Shown here piece by piece: positions 18,401-25,326 of a DNA stretch of 64,000 nucleotides. Source of the stretch: Eubacteriales bacterium (lineage in GTDB: Bacteria > Bacillota > Clostridia > Acetivibrionales > JANLFN01); NCBI GenBank assembly GCA_024655885.1, contig JANLFN010000011.1, forward strand, positions 40,785 through 104,784, read 5' to 3'. Under the pieces are notes generated by a model. The model searched no databases and had not been told where the DNA came from. It saw nothing but the letters and a program-made list of their open reading frames with translations. Both the position numbers and the translations under genes were made by a program. Numbering within the stretch: position 1 is the first letter of the stretch; every line of letters starts with the position of its first letter.

Positions 18401-20064
18401 CCATCAATGACCTCACTGTTGCCGGATTGCCCCAGGGGCTGACCCTGACGGCGGCCAAAGGCACGGGCAACACCATCGTGGTCACCGTAGGCGGAACAGC
18501 CGCCTTGCCGGTATCCACCAGCACCAGTGTCAGCATCACGGTGAAAGGCAGCGCGGTCACCAACACGGGAGCCACCGATTCGGCGGCGGTCACCGTAAAG
18601 CTGGTGCCGGGCACCTTCCAGGTGGCGGGCAACGCCACGGGGGGCTCCAGGGTCTATATGGTCAATACCTCCGACCCTGCCACCAACAACACGGTGGTGG
18701 ACACCCTGCATGATTCCTGGATATTGACGGTGACCAGCGGCACCGTCAAGCCGGATGTGAGCAAATCGGATATAGCAATTTCACCTGCCCTGCCCGCCAA
18801 CCTGGACTATTCCGCGGCGGCGGGCACCGGCAACACCATTGTTGTGGAAGTGGCAGGCACCGCATCCGCCGGCGTGCTCTCCACCTTCGGCACCAATATA
18901 GTGATTAAAAATACGGCGGTGAAGGAGTGGGCCGTTGCCGCCGATTCCCCGGCCATACCCGTCACCATTGAGCCGGGAGAATTCCTGGTGGCGGGGAACG
19001 CGGCGGACTACACCATAGCCGTGGCCGCTCCCGACTTGAAAACCGTGGATTCCGCAGACGATGAGTGGACAATTCAATTGACCAGGGGCACGCTGAAAAC
19101 CGGCTTTAATATCGACGACCTCTCCTTTGTGGGACTGCCCCAGGGCTTGCAGGCAACAGCATGGGCAGAAGGTGGTGCAATAAAAATTCGGGTATACGGC
19201 ACGGCGGCAAGCCCAATCACCAATAACACCTGTGTGGGTGTAATCGTCAAGGGCAGCGGGGTTACCGACCCGGGGGCGGTGGATTCCTCGGCCGTCCCGG
19301 TGTACATCATACCGGCCCTGGGAGCCCCCGGAGTTACCTTTGCCTTTGACGGACCGTATCCCAACCGGCTGATAGGCTCGGACGACACCATGGAGTACAG
19401 CCTGAACGGAGGCGCCAGCTATACCTCCGTCACCTCGTCAAACCAACAGCTGACGGATTCGGAGCTCAAAGCTCTCACATCCGCCAATGGCATTTACATA
19501 AGGGTCAAGGGCAGTCCGCCGGGGGTACCGGCCGTGATTGCCATACTGCCGGCGCCGGCGGCTCCGGCGGTTGCGCTGAATACGCAGACGGGGGCGACAA
19601 CCGGCTCTGCCACCAATATGGAGTACAGTGTGGACGGGGGCAATACCTGGACCGCATTTACCGGGAATAACCAAATCCTGCCGCCGGGCGTGCTGGCAAG
19701 CCTTGACGCCTCAAAGGACTTTAAAGTCAGAGTGAAGGCGGCAGGCCAGACCCTTCCCGGAAATATTCAGACAATTAACATTCTGGCTTCATCCGCCCCA
19801 GATCTTGGGACGGTAAGCTATTCCCGGACTCTTAAGAAGCTGACGGGAGGCAATCTGACAAGCGGACAGGTTATTCTTTACAGGACGAAGAGCAGCGATA
19901 CGCCTGAAACATGGAATAATTGGAGCCTTGGCACGGTGAACAGCTCCGATGAGCTGACCGTCGCGGACACACAGGCGGGAAATGCGGATCCTATTGAGGT
20001 GAAGCTGATCACCGTGTTCAATGAAGCGCCGGGAACCAGTTATACCATAAGCTCAAGCGATTGA
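9406..20064 (+). CDS. Giant S-layer-type protein with SLH and multi-family repeats
   Basis: A 3552-residue secreted surface protein. Signal peptide about 1-32 (ending VFAAAGQ); three SLH domains at about 42-83, 95-150 and 156-207, expected to bind pyruvylated wall polysaccharide. A stretch of short alternating hydrophobic repeats at about 215-510 resembles a parallel beta-helix. Then come four ~135-residue repeats (about 648, 787, 926 and 1061), two ~203-residue units resembling DUF1533/haem-interacting repeats (1195, 1398), an Ig-like stretch (~1605-1840), four ~120-residue AVCAEGG repeats (1846, 1965, 2086, 2206), two DUF5018-like repeats (2425, 2515), six ~100-125-residue repeats (2601, 2718, 2844, 2958, 3070, 3193) and two DUF4073-like repeats (3311-3460). 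No catalytic motif seen. The DNA is clearly G+C-richer than its neighbours. Likely an S-layer or fibre component. Confidence 0.9.
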   Translation: MKFFKKFFAVILSFHILIFGLYPGLPDAVFAAAGQSAVVTGHWAADVVNKWISKGLIKDYGGIKGRLDYPVTRAEMVALLDSVFNFTDKNYVAFSDVPAGSKYADAIYKAVTAGIIKGYDDGTFRPDAFISRQETAVLLYKAFDLKVKDKNAAEKYSDYDSLTSWSRDAVSALSENGYVTEKAGNRFAPSESITLAEAVTLIDRIAGQIINTSGTFSGNVNGNLLLNVPSITLQNVSVVGNLFLAQGIGTGHVTLNNLKITGNLVIRGGGENSIYLNNTTVQGILVIDKRDGKVRVVAKGTSDVPNVQVNSGASIGEDGVTGRGFGDVDIPKETPAGSQINLDGSFGAVSAAAAGVTIQVQRDASVSRLELKTGAKDSSVLMYGKSIGELNLRAKSNVRLFAGTVGKLEIQENAAASDVNVEGAAVTALAVKAKSSVDILSGSVATLDIDEKSAGSSVSLAGGASVGTLNANGDVNVTGQGSIGTANVNAENVAIERQPATVAVAPGVSAVIGGKVSTWSDTSSTTAASSELTATLTPPTAGQYTTQLVVTFSKALSASTLAITDRSELLESITYDSTALSVSSRKGTVVWSGTVDNPVATITTTSTKYEADHTVGMSFIDGVVMDLSGNPLSTTGISAEIRENPTGILALNPTSGTAGATGQTITLTYTPSEYLENGSVTFTLPAGFAPSAADDTFSVAGGEAQDLSSSQVEISGQKVTIKDLTISENQSVVLTLNNKTIPAAGSYTFRAVCDPDGTGTARLPSGGTGTEAKTFTSGAASSTEAGTLEVSPTGAPTGTKKSIVLTYTVGETMENGMVVFTLPTGFAAAVAADTVSVSGGTASGLMSGQVADGGHTVTIYDLNMSAGQQVVLSLNNKTMPPAGVYNFSAKADADGTKGAQTASPGTGTEVFSFISSSSNATTAGYLAISPSSASSGVTQDITLTYTPGETLTLGTVVFALPSEIPATVSDSVSVAGGNAEALVPGQISSGGRTVTITGVTATPSQSVVLLLKGKTMPAAGSYRFSGAADTDGSGPRTMSPGTGNETVTFLSNAATSTNPGTLEISPANAYVGTTQDITLTYRPGQALANGTVTFTLPAGFPPVQATDTVTVPGGTETNLTSQQVKGQVVEITGVNADTLQQVVLKLKGKTVPAAGSYGFSATADADGPATVKLPSPGTGTEAAAFTSNSYNAPLLTADPSAKVDDTGIDITFADDGAWWKAVTGVTVDGSALPANAYSISVDSGTGTISLHPSQSPLLQRPGNKTVAVSATNYGTAVISQVINPGNAASLAIDTQPVAPVVNGGLLAVQPVVKIVDIYGNTCTNITNTAVTAAKGDAGAWTLEGPLTADTNSGIAAFSGLMARSSAQVLGAKLSFSYPGLTPVDSNIFTIPSPAVPVLTADATASVDDPSIDITFSEPDENSVGYAWRTKITSIKVDGVQLQPGDYDISSAGAVKLIPSSAAPQALRTAGNKVVTIDADTFPQVTVNQTIKHGAAKNIVISVAPVPPAQDSTAFYVQPVVRLQDRYGNNCTGDSSTQVTVSNGGSAEWTLGGTTTVTAASGVVAYTDLTAAREGQVTGAVLVFTGTGLAQAQSAPFTLPAPMGDDTAVVVSTSPAVNEYGYMNGDLASITGTATNNHNNLSAVKVRIKKEDPQNGFKYLSSVTSGAFNSTSPVSFTVSSFSGTENSWSLPVTGVVFGDGKYTVETLANDGVDGSTVNYYTWIVDKTAPSAITASSSTPNVLSGNNGGGLVLTVVDGPLTNQSWYGILDQIKANTGTGGNWITGISPGSLYLDIASDGKSAELKNSSSVDAAIAADFLISKSNVVDFAGNTAENDIPVHAYKSAPAITGAVCAEGGAAEAGLGAGDTLTLTFDVATNQTTGVNLSKSAVDSLLTFSRPFGANYTGKWTNSKTLVITSVDASGASFSLGDTVTVNETANVRTSDGLSWSSTSTSPACTGTLDPVPSIVSAVCAEGGTLEAGFGAGDTLTLTFDIPTNQVANTTYADKGEVDAVLTFSAPFGTDYSGKWTDRQHLVITSVDPASAGFTIGQDFVTVKASANIKSQNGTTAASSSTSPLSTGTFDPVPVITAAVCAEGGPSEVGFGTGDTLTLTFSLPTNKTAGTSYGNKAAVDQILAFSTSLGTDYTGVWTDNQTLVITSVNASGATFALGDKVTVKPEANIRTADGSSPASTSTSPASTGNLDPIPFITGVVCAEGGTVEAGFGAGDTITIIFSIPTNKAAGTTYGDKAAVDSILTFSSSFGADYSGSWSDSQHLVITSQDPSGAAFAVGGTVTVLSAADIRSASGTSQPSTSTSPASTGSFNYIDLSDAVLTAPAAPAAGVPFNIGISGAKGTGGTALSGPVNVTVTSSNTSEGTGGVVYNTACNFTAGAAAVPVTLNTTGPQVLTVQITGVTASKTVNVNVQSSDNDITAFTLAAQTGPAVIDPVNHTVSIQVAYGTSLTSLAPTISVSSGATITPASGVARNFTSPVTYTVKSAGGTSQTWTVAVTVAPSSAKDITSFSIPGQVGTAAINTTAHTVAVQMPATTDLSSLTPTIGVSAGASVDPASGVAQDFTSPVTYRVTAADLSTQDWTVTVTTLPIITVAGSAAADSTVTMVAPANTAVSSSDKTWTIDITSGTVKSGVSISDLDISGLPSGLGATAAKAPGTGVNKIVITVSGTAVPAITGKTFINIIVKGSAVTEAGAQNSAAIPVTIEAGSFQITGTAGTNNTVKMKGPDQKDVDPAYKTWTINVTTGTVNTSNITATPVELTGASDEPLTVIGLPSGLKASFSKGAGNTIDLLVSGTADNALTAAVTVSVVLKDKAVAEAGATPSNAIALTLAPGSFQIAGSAADDVVEMKSPAYTVPDTSNDTWELSVDNGKVKEGLTVNDLTITGLPSGLTAYAVKGTGDTILVTVGGAASSAVTAAAAVNIVIKASAVLNAGAVNSAPIAVRVVPAPFALTAGAEDDTVVMTAPALTAVSPEDKTWTLSTDGTVKSGVTINDLTVAGLPQGLTLTAAKGTGNTIVVTVGGTAALPVSTSTSVSITVKGSAVTNTGATDSAAVTVKLVPGTFQVAGNATGGSRVYMVNTSDPATNNTVVDTLHDSWILTVTSGTVKPDVSKSDIAISPALPANLDYSAAAGTGNTIVVEVAGTASAGVLSTFGTNIVIKNTAVKEWAVAADSPAIPVTIEPGEFLVAGNAADYTIAVAAPDLKTVDSADDEWTIQLTRGTLKTGFNIDDLSFVGLPQGLQATAWAEGGAIKIRVYGTAASPITNNTCVGVIVKGSGVTDPGAVDSSAVPVYIIPALGAPGVTFAFDGPYPNRLIGSDDTMEYSLNGGASYTSVTSSNQQLTDSELKALTSANGIYIRVKGSPPGVPAVIAILPAPAAPAVALNTQTGATTGSATNMEYSVDGGNTWTAFTGNNQILPPGVLASLDASKDFKVRVKAAGQTLPGNIQTINILASSAPDLGTVSYSRTLKKLTGGNLTSGQVILYRTKSSDTPETWNNWSLGTVNSSDELTVADTQAGNADPIEVKLITVFNEAPGTSYTISSSD

Positions 20065-20288
20065 GCGCAGGGTGAGCTATGAAACAAAAGGTATGGGGAC
20101 ACACTCGCTGAGTAACGGGTATTCCTATAAAGGAGAGAATGTCCCCGGATAAAATTAAATCAGTAGGGCAGCACTAAGGGTGAGCTACTGATTTTCTGGA
20201 ATAAATTACATGTGCAATTAGTTCTTTTGACCAGCGTACAAGGGGATGGAAATATGGTAAAATGGAAAGACGGACGGGGGATTGTGGG
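20065..20288. other. Spacer with partial REP-like element
   Basis: GGGGAC at 20095-20100 and GTCCCC at 20141-20146 are inverted copies of the REP core, 40 bases apart, just after the giant gene. No promoter is obvious before the next gene and no T-run follows, so read-through from the giant gene is possible. Confidence 0.4.
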
Positions 20289-23200
20289 ATGAGAGGCTTT
20301 AGACGGATTGTGGCAGGCATGCTGGTATTCATGATGGTTGCCGGCATGCTTCCTTGGGGACCCGGGCTTTTTATAAACCAGGCAAAGGCTGCGGGTACCT
20401 TGGTTGTAAATATATCGGAGGACAGCACGGGCAAGCTGCTGTCCGAAGACAGCGTTACGCTGGAATGGAAGGATATCGGGGCGGACTCTTACACCCTGTC
20501 CTTTTATGATCCTCAGAAAGTATTTCACACCATGACATTAACGGCGGCCGGGGAGTCCGTCATCAAGCAAAAGATAGGCGACCCCAATATGGGTTTCACG
20601 CTGCAAAAGGATTTTATTTACCGGTTTACCGTTACCGCCAATTTCAACGGCAGTCCGGCCCAAACTTATACAAAGACGGTGATCACGGGGATCACCTTTG
20701 AGGTACCCAAGGAAATCAGCGAGGGAAGGCTGCCCGATTCTCCCGTTTCCCTTTCAGGAGGAGGAAAGGAGATCGGGGCAAAGCCGGGGCTCAGGTTCAA
20801 GTGGAAGATACCCACCATGTATGATCCGGGCAGCAGTTCCATAGTCCCATATACCAGCATGACAGGGATTTTTCCCGTCCCTATCGACTATAATATCAGC
20901 ATCGGTACCGACAGCTCGGGGACAAACAAAACCCAGCTGAAGGTCAGGTACAGCAATTTGATCAAGCAGTACATAGCCACCATGTTTACCGGTTCCCAAA
21001 TAAGGACTATTGCGGAAAAAGTAGAGGTAAACCCGGCCGATGAGCCGGGGTATATCCGGTTTGACTGCTATGGGCCGGACGCCAATAATTTGGCCGACCT
21101 GATAAGGGAGGATGCGGCCCCCAACAATTACCCTGCAGGGAATATCGACCCCCAGTTTAATGTGAACAACATGTGGGACTTTCCCAAAGATGCCGGCGGT
21201 AACTTTGATTTTTCTTCCGTGGACCTGAAAACCATCTATTACGACCCCGACATTAAACCGGGGACCGTCTACAGGATGAAAATCGAGCCCGTCTTTAACG
21301 ACGCCTCCAGTTCCAATTTTGTGGAGTTCCTTCCCACATCCGTTAAAGACGGCTATACATATACCCCTGTCCGGTTCCAGCTTTTCAAGGACAGCTCCAA
21401 CAACCTGCTTATGACCATCTTTAAAATAAACCAGCAGGATGCCCTGGCCGGACAGACAGTCAATTTTACATACCAGGCATATTATTCTACGAATCCGCAG
21501 TTTGCAGGGGCCAGCCTCAGTGCCCAGCAGTCGGATGAGTTTGCCATGGGGGACGTTGTGGTCATATTCATAGAGAATAAGAATTACAACACGCCCTTCT
21601 ACTACAAGGTTAAGGCAAGCTCGCCCACCAGCGGACAGGTATTAAGCTCAAACGTCATCGATTACACCGTTTCCCTGGACAAGTCCCAGCCCCCGCTGCC
21701 TGAAGATGTGGAGGTGGTGGATGTGACCCTTGACAAAGGGACGGTTACCAATACCTTTTACCCTAACCGGCAGGCTGCGGACAACCAATCCTATGATGTA
21801 AATACTTCGGATGTAAAAATAAGATGGAAAAAACCCTATAATTACACCGAACTGATGGAAAGCGACGACCCGCTGTACTACCACATACTTCTTTCGACGG
21901 TGCAAAATCCCGTTACCGGCGGGGAAGAACGGGTAGACCGGATTTTTGAAAATGATGCAAACTCCAAGACCTATCACCATCCTGACACCGAATCGGAGAG
22001 CAAGGGCTACAGGGAGGTATTCAGGGTGAACCTTAAGGCCTGTACTCTCTCGGCGGACGGCAATTACCTGGAGTTCACCCTGAAGGGCGCCATGCTTTTC
22101 TCGGATGTGGAGCTGGTGGACGGCCAGCCGGAGTATACACAGAAGCTGGACAAAAACAGCGATGATTACCCAACCTACCTGTTGCCGAACAAGGTTTACT
22201 ATATCAAGATGTATTCCAAGAGGGATACCATGACTTCAACACCGGTATCCGACACCTCCATACCCGTGAGCTTTACAACGGCGGCTGAGCTCCAGACCAG
22301 TCCGCCTTCACCCATGAATTTCACGGTCCTGAAAAATGGCGTAACCGATGCATCCGGGCAGGTGAACCATGAGCCGGTGGTTTTAGAGTGGCAAAAGGTC
22401 ACTTACAGTCCCGCCCAATCGATCCACTATGAGCTGTTTATGAGCAAGGGAACCTATGTTGAGGGCCATGAAAATGATGCGGACAACTATTATTATACCG
22501 GTATAGACAGTAAGGACAGCCAGAGCACCTTTGTAAAAATCGGGACTACGGCGGAAGCTTCCGATGTGGCCTTCAGCGGATTTTCCAGTTCCGCCAGCCC
22601 TATAGTGGACGCTTCTGTAAGCAATTTCACCTCTTCAGCGGCTACGGGCATTTTCGGGGAAGGCTTAAGACCCAATACCACCTACTATTTTGTGGTAAGG
22701 ACAGTGGCGGAGGTGGATGGGAAAATCAAAAGGTCCAATTTTTCAAAGATTATTGCCGTTACCACTCTCAAGGGGAAAATACAGGAGCCCGGGGAAGACT
22801 CTTTAAAGCCGCTGACCCCGGAGAATTTTGGGATTGCTGTGGACGACAAGGGCAACAAAATGGTGGACGGCACTTCGGTCACACTAAAGTGGACGGAGGC
22901 GGAAAGCAGCGTAAAATATACGCTTATACGCACCTCATTGAAGATTGATAATAATGCGGACATCGACACCATTGCCCAAAACCAGCAAAATAAATATGTG
23001 GAATATCTGAGGTCCAAGGATGCTACGGGAGACAGCCCTGATTTTACTTACGACAGCCAGACCAAGGAATTCAGGTTCAAGGTAAGCGGCCTGTATCCCA
23101 ATACCGTGTACTACTTCAGCCTCCGTGCGGAGAAAAAGACCTCGGACGGCACCGAGCTTGACTCACTGTGGGTCACCATTCCCGTCACCACCCTGCTCAT

Positions 23201-25286
23201 TGAATCCCCCCAGCTTCTGGATGTTGTGGCCGGAAACGAGGTGGGGGTATCCTTTGAGGACAGCAGCATCTACACCTCCGACGACATCAAGGTGTATGTG
23301 GACGGAGACAGGGTGCCGGCGGGACAGGTGTTCATTTCGGAAGAGCCGGTGGATGGGGGCAACAGCGTGTACTATGTGAGAATTGTGTCCCTGAAGCCGG
23401 ACACCGCCTATTCGCTGAACGTGCAGGGCTCCACCGTGGACGGCAGCGGGGTGACCCACTCCTTCAGCTACGATTTTCCCGCAAACCAGGTGGACCCGGT
23501 CTTAAACACACAGAGGACCACCACCAGGGACCCCATGCACCAAATAGACGTGAAGTGGAAGGGGAAGGACGGCGGCAGGTTTGAGCTGGCCATCAAAGGG
23601 GAAAAAGATTCGGACTATACCGTATTGCAGGAGGGGATCGGCTTTGTCTACATGAGCAAGGAAAAGCCCGCCAATATGGTGGCAACCGATTACTCCATGT
23701 ACTACGCCAGGATTCTTTCGCTGGAATCCAATACTAAATATTCTATCAAGGTGAGGAGTGTGGAGAGCAACCTGATTACCGGGGAAGACGACTATTCCGT
23801 CTACGTGGGGCCTGTCACCACAAGGACCGAATTCAGCCAGCAGGACTATGACGATGAGGAGAAGAGGGACAATGAAAATACCAACTACTGGGATCAGGTC
23901 AATAAGCTCAAGGATTCTTTTTACTGGGTGCTGCAGGATACCGGGGGTTCCTATGAAATGAAGGTCAGGGGAGACAAGGCGGCCATTTGGATTAACAACG
24001 ATGTCGGAAGCACCTTTACCATCAGTCTGTCTCCGTCGGGAAACGCGGCATTTTCCAGGGGATCGGCCTATATTCCCCTGTCTGTCATGGAGCTCCTGCT
24101 CTCAAAAAACGAGAGCATGGTGGTAAAGACGCCGGGGGCGGAATACGTCATAAGGCCTGACTCCATAAATCTCCAGGATTCGGAAGAAATCAAGAAAATC
24201 CGGAGCGATGCGGCCATTAAGGAAATTTATCTCTATATCCAGGTTGAAAAGCTCAACTCCGCGAATTACAGTTTCCCGTCGAGCACCAGGCCTGCTTCGG
24301 ACCTGTTCAACTTAAGCGTGCAGGTTACGGGTATGAAAAATAATACCGATGCGTTCACGGAGGAAAAAATAGTGGAAACGCTGGACGCCTATATCAACGC
24401 CGGGCTTAAAAAGCTTCAGAACACGCCGGCCGAAGATAAGGACACTTCCTCGAAGCTGGGCGACGTTATTGACAATATTGTGGACGATATGCTGGCCGAT
24501 TTCCAGAATGACATCCGGAATATGATAGAAAACTCATCCTACGGCATAAGGAAAACTTCCAAGGACATCTCTGCCTTCAGCACTCCCGTATCCGTCACCA
24601 TGCCTGTAAGTTCCTCCGGCAAGGAGCTGAGGTCGGGCTACGTGTACCGGAGCAGCGGCTGGAGCCCGGTGCCCACTTCCCAATACGGCGATTCCATCTC
24701 CTTCGGCATCACACAGCCGGGGAAGCTCATCGCCTTAAGCGTGTCCGCCGCGGATTTGTTCAGCATCCCTGCGGGACACTGGGCTGAAAAGGATATAAAT
24801 CTGTTTAATTCTAAGTTTAATATAAGAGATATCCTGGATACCGGGACAGGCATTTCGGTGGATGACAGCATCAGCGTGGAAAAAGCCGTGGCGCTGATTG
24901 CCAAGGTGCTCTCCAAAGACGGAAAATATGCTGGTTCGGGTACAGTGGGCGAAAAGGCCGGAAATATGGGCCTTGACGGGACCATAAACTTCAGCAGCCC
25001 CCAGAGGAATCTGACCAGGCAGGAAGCGGCGTCCCTTATCATGAAAATATACCAGCTTAAAACAGGGGCCGACATGAGCAGCTTGAAACCCGGGAAGACC
25101 TTAATGATCAAAGATGCGGGGGATATAGGCGCAAAATACTATAAGGCTGTGGAAATGTGCGTGGATATGGGCCTTTTGACCCTGAACGCAAGAAACAATT
25201 TTGAGCCGGGGCAGGGATGCTCCTGGGCGCAAATGATCAGCGGGCTTTTAAGGCTGTTGAAGAAGCTGGGTGAAATATCCTCATAG
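20289..25286 (+). CDS. Secreted Fn3-repeat protein with SLH-like C-terminus
   Basis: A 1665-residue exported protein. The signal peptide is MRGFRRIVAGMLVFMMVAGM...AKAAG (about 1-36). I use the ATG at 20289, nine bases after GGGGG; an in-frame ATG at 20262 would add nine charged residues. Several fibronectin type III-like units carry the LxPNTxYYFxV signature, notably at about 471-661, 671-827 and 840-968, with two more divergent ones at 970-1063 and 1077-1182. Residues about 1209-1418 form a domain I do not recognise, shared with the next protein. The last ~170 residues (GHWAEKDI..., then RNLTRQEAASLIMKIYQL) look like worn SLH domains. It probably sits on the wall, perhaps binding another surface protein or a polysaccharide. 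Confidence 0.85.
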   Translation: MRGFRRIVAGMLVFMMVAGMLPWGPGLFINQAKAAGTLVVNISEDSTGKLLSEDSVTLEWKDIGADSYTLSFYDPQKVFHTMTLTAAGESVIKQKIGDPNMGFTLQKDFIYRFTVTANFNGSPAQTYTKTVITGITFEVPKEISEGRLPDSPVSLSGGGKEIGAKPGLRFKWKIPTMYDPGSSSIVPYTSMTGIFPVPIDYNISIGTDSSGTNKTQLKVRYSNLIKQYIATMFTGSQIRTIAEKVEVNPADEPGYIRFDCYGPDANNLADLIREDAAPNNYPAGNIDPQFNVNNMWDFPKDAGGNFDFSSVDLKTIYYDPDIKPGTVYRMKIEPVFNDASSSNFVEFLPTSVKDGYTYTPVRFQLFKDSSNNLLMTIFKINQQDALAGQTVNFTYQAYYSTNPQFAGASLSAQQSDEFAMGDVVVIFIENKNYNTPFYYKVKASSPTSGQVLSSNVIDYTVSLDKSQPPLPEDVEVVDVTLDKGTVTNTFYPNRQAADNQSYDVNTSDVKIRWKKPYNYTELMESDDPLYYHILLSTVQNPVTGGEERVDRIFENDANSKTYHHPDTESESKGYREVFRVNLKACTLSADGNYLEFTLKGAMLFSDVELVDGQPEYTQKLDKNSDDYPTYLLPNKVYYIKMYSKRDTMTSTPVSDTSIPVSFTTAAELQTSPPSPMNFTVLKNGVTDASGQVNHEPVVLEWQKVTYSPAQSIHYELFMSKGTYVEGHENDADNYYYTGIDSKDSQSTFVKIGTTAEASDVAFSGFSSSASPIVDASVSNFTSSAATGIFGEGLRPNTTYYFVVRTVAEVDGKIKRSNFSKIIAVTTLKGKIQEPGEDSLKPLTPENFGIAVDDKGNKMVDGTSVTLKWTEAESSVKYTLIRTSLKIDNNADIDTIAQNQQNKYVEYLRSKDATGDSPDFTYDSQTKEFRFKVSGLYPNTVYYFSLRAEKKTSDGTELDSLWVTIPVTTLLIESPQLLDVVAGNEVGVSFEDSSIYTSDDIKVYVDGDRVPAGQVFISEEPVDGGNSVYYVRIVSLKPDTAYSLNVQGSTVDGSGVTHSFSYDFPANQVDPVLNTQRTTTRDPMHQIDVKWKGKDGGRFELAIKGEKDSDYTVLQEGIGFVYMSKEKPANMVATDYSMYYARILSLESNTKYSIKVRSVESNLITGEDDYSVYVGPVTTRTEFSQQDYDDEEKRDNENTNYWDQVNKLKDSFYWVLQDTGGSYEMKVRGDKAAIWINNDVGSTFTISLSPSGNAAFSRGSAYIPLSVMELLLSKNESMVVKTPGAEYVIRPDSINLQDSEEIKKIRSDAAIKEIYLYIQVEKLNSANYSFPSSTRPASDLFNLSVQVTGMKNNTDAFTEEKIVETLDAYINAGLKKLQNTPAEDKDTSSKLGDVIDNIVDDMLADFQNDIRNMIENSSYGIRKTSKDISAFSTPVSVTMPVSSSGKELRSGYVYRSSGWSPVPTSQYGDSISFGITQPGKLIALSVSAADLFSIPAGHWAEKDINLFNSKFNIRDILDTGTGISVDDSISVEKAVALIAKVLSKDGKYAGSGTVGEKAGNMGLDGTINFSSPQRNLTRQEAASLIMKIYQLKTGADMSSLKPGKTLMIKDAGDIGAKYYKAVEMCVDMGLLTLNARNNFEPGQGCSWAQMISGLLRLLKKLGEISS

Positions 25287-25326
25287 AGGTGAAGACGGAA
25301 GTCGAAGGATAAAAAGAGGGGTTGAG

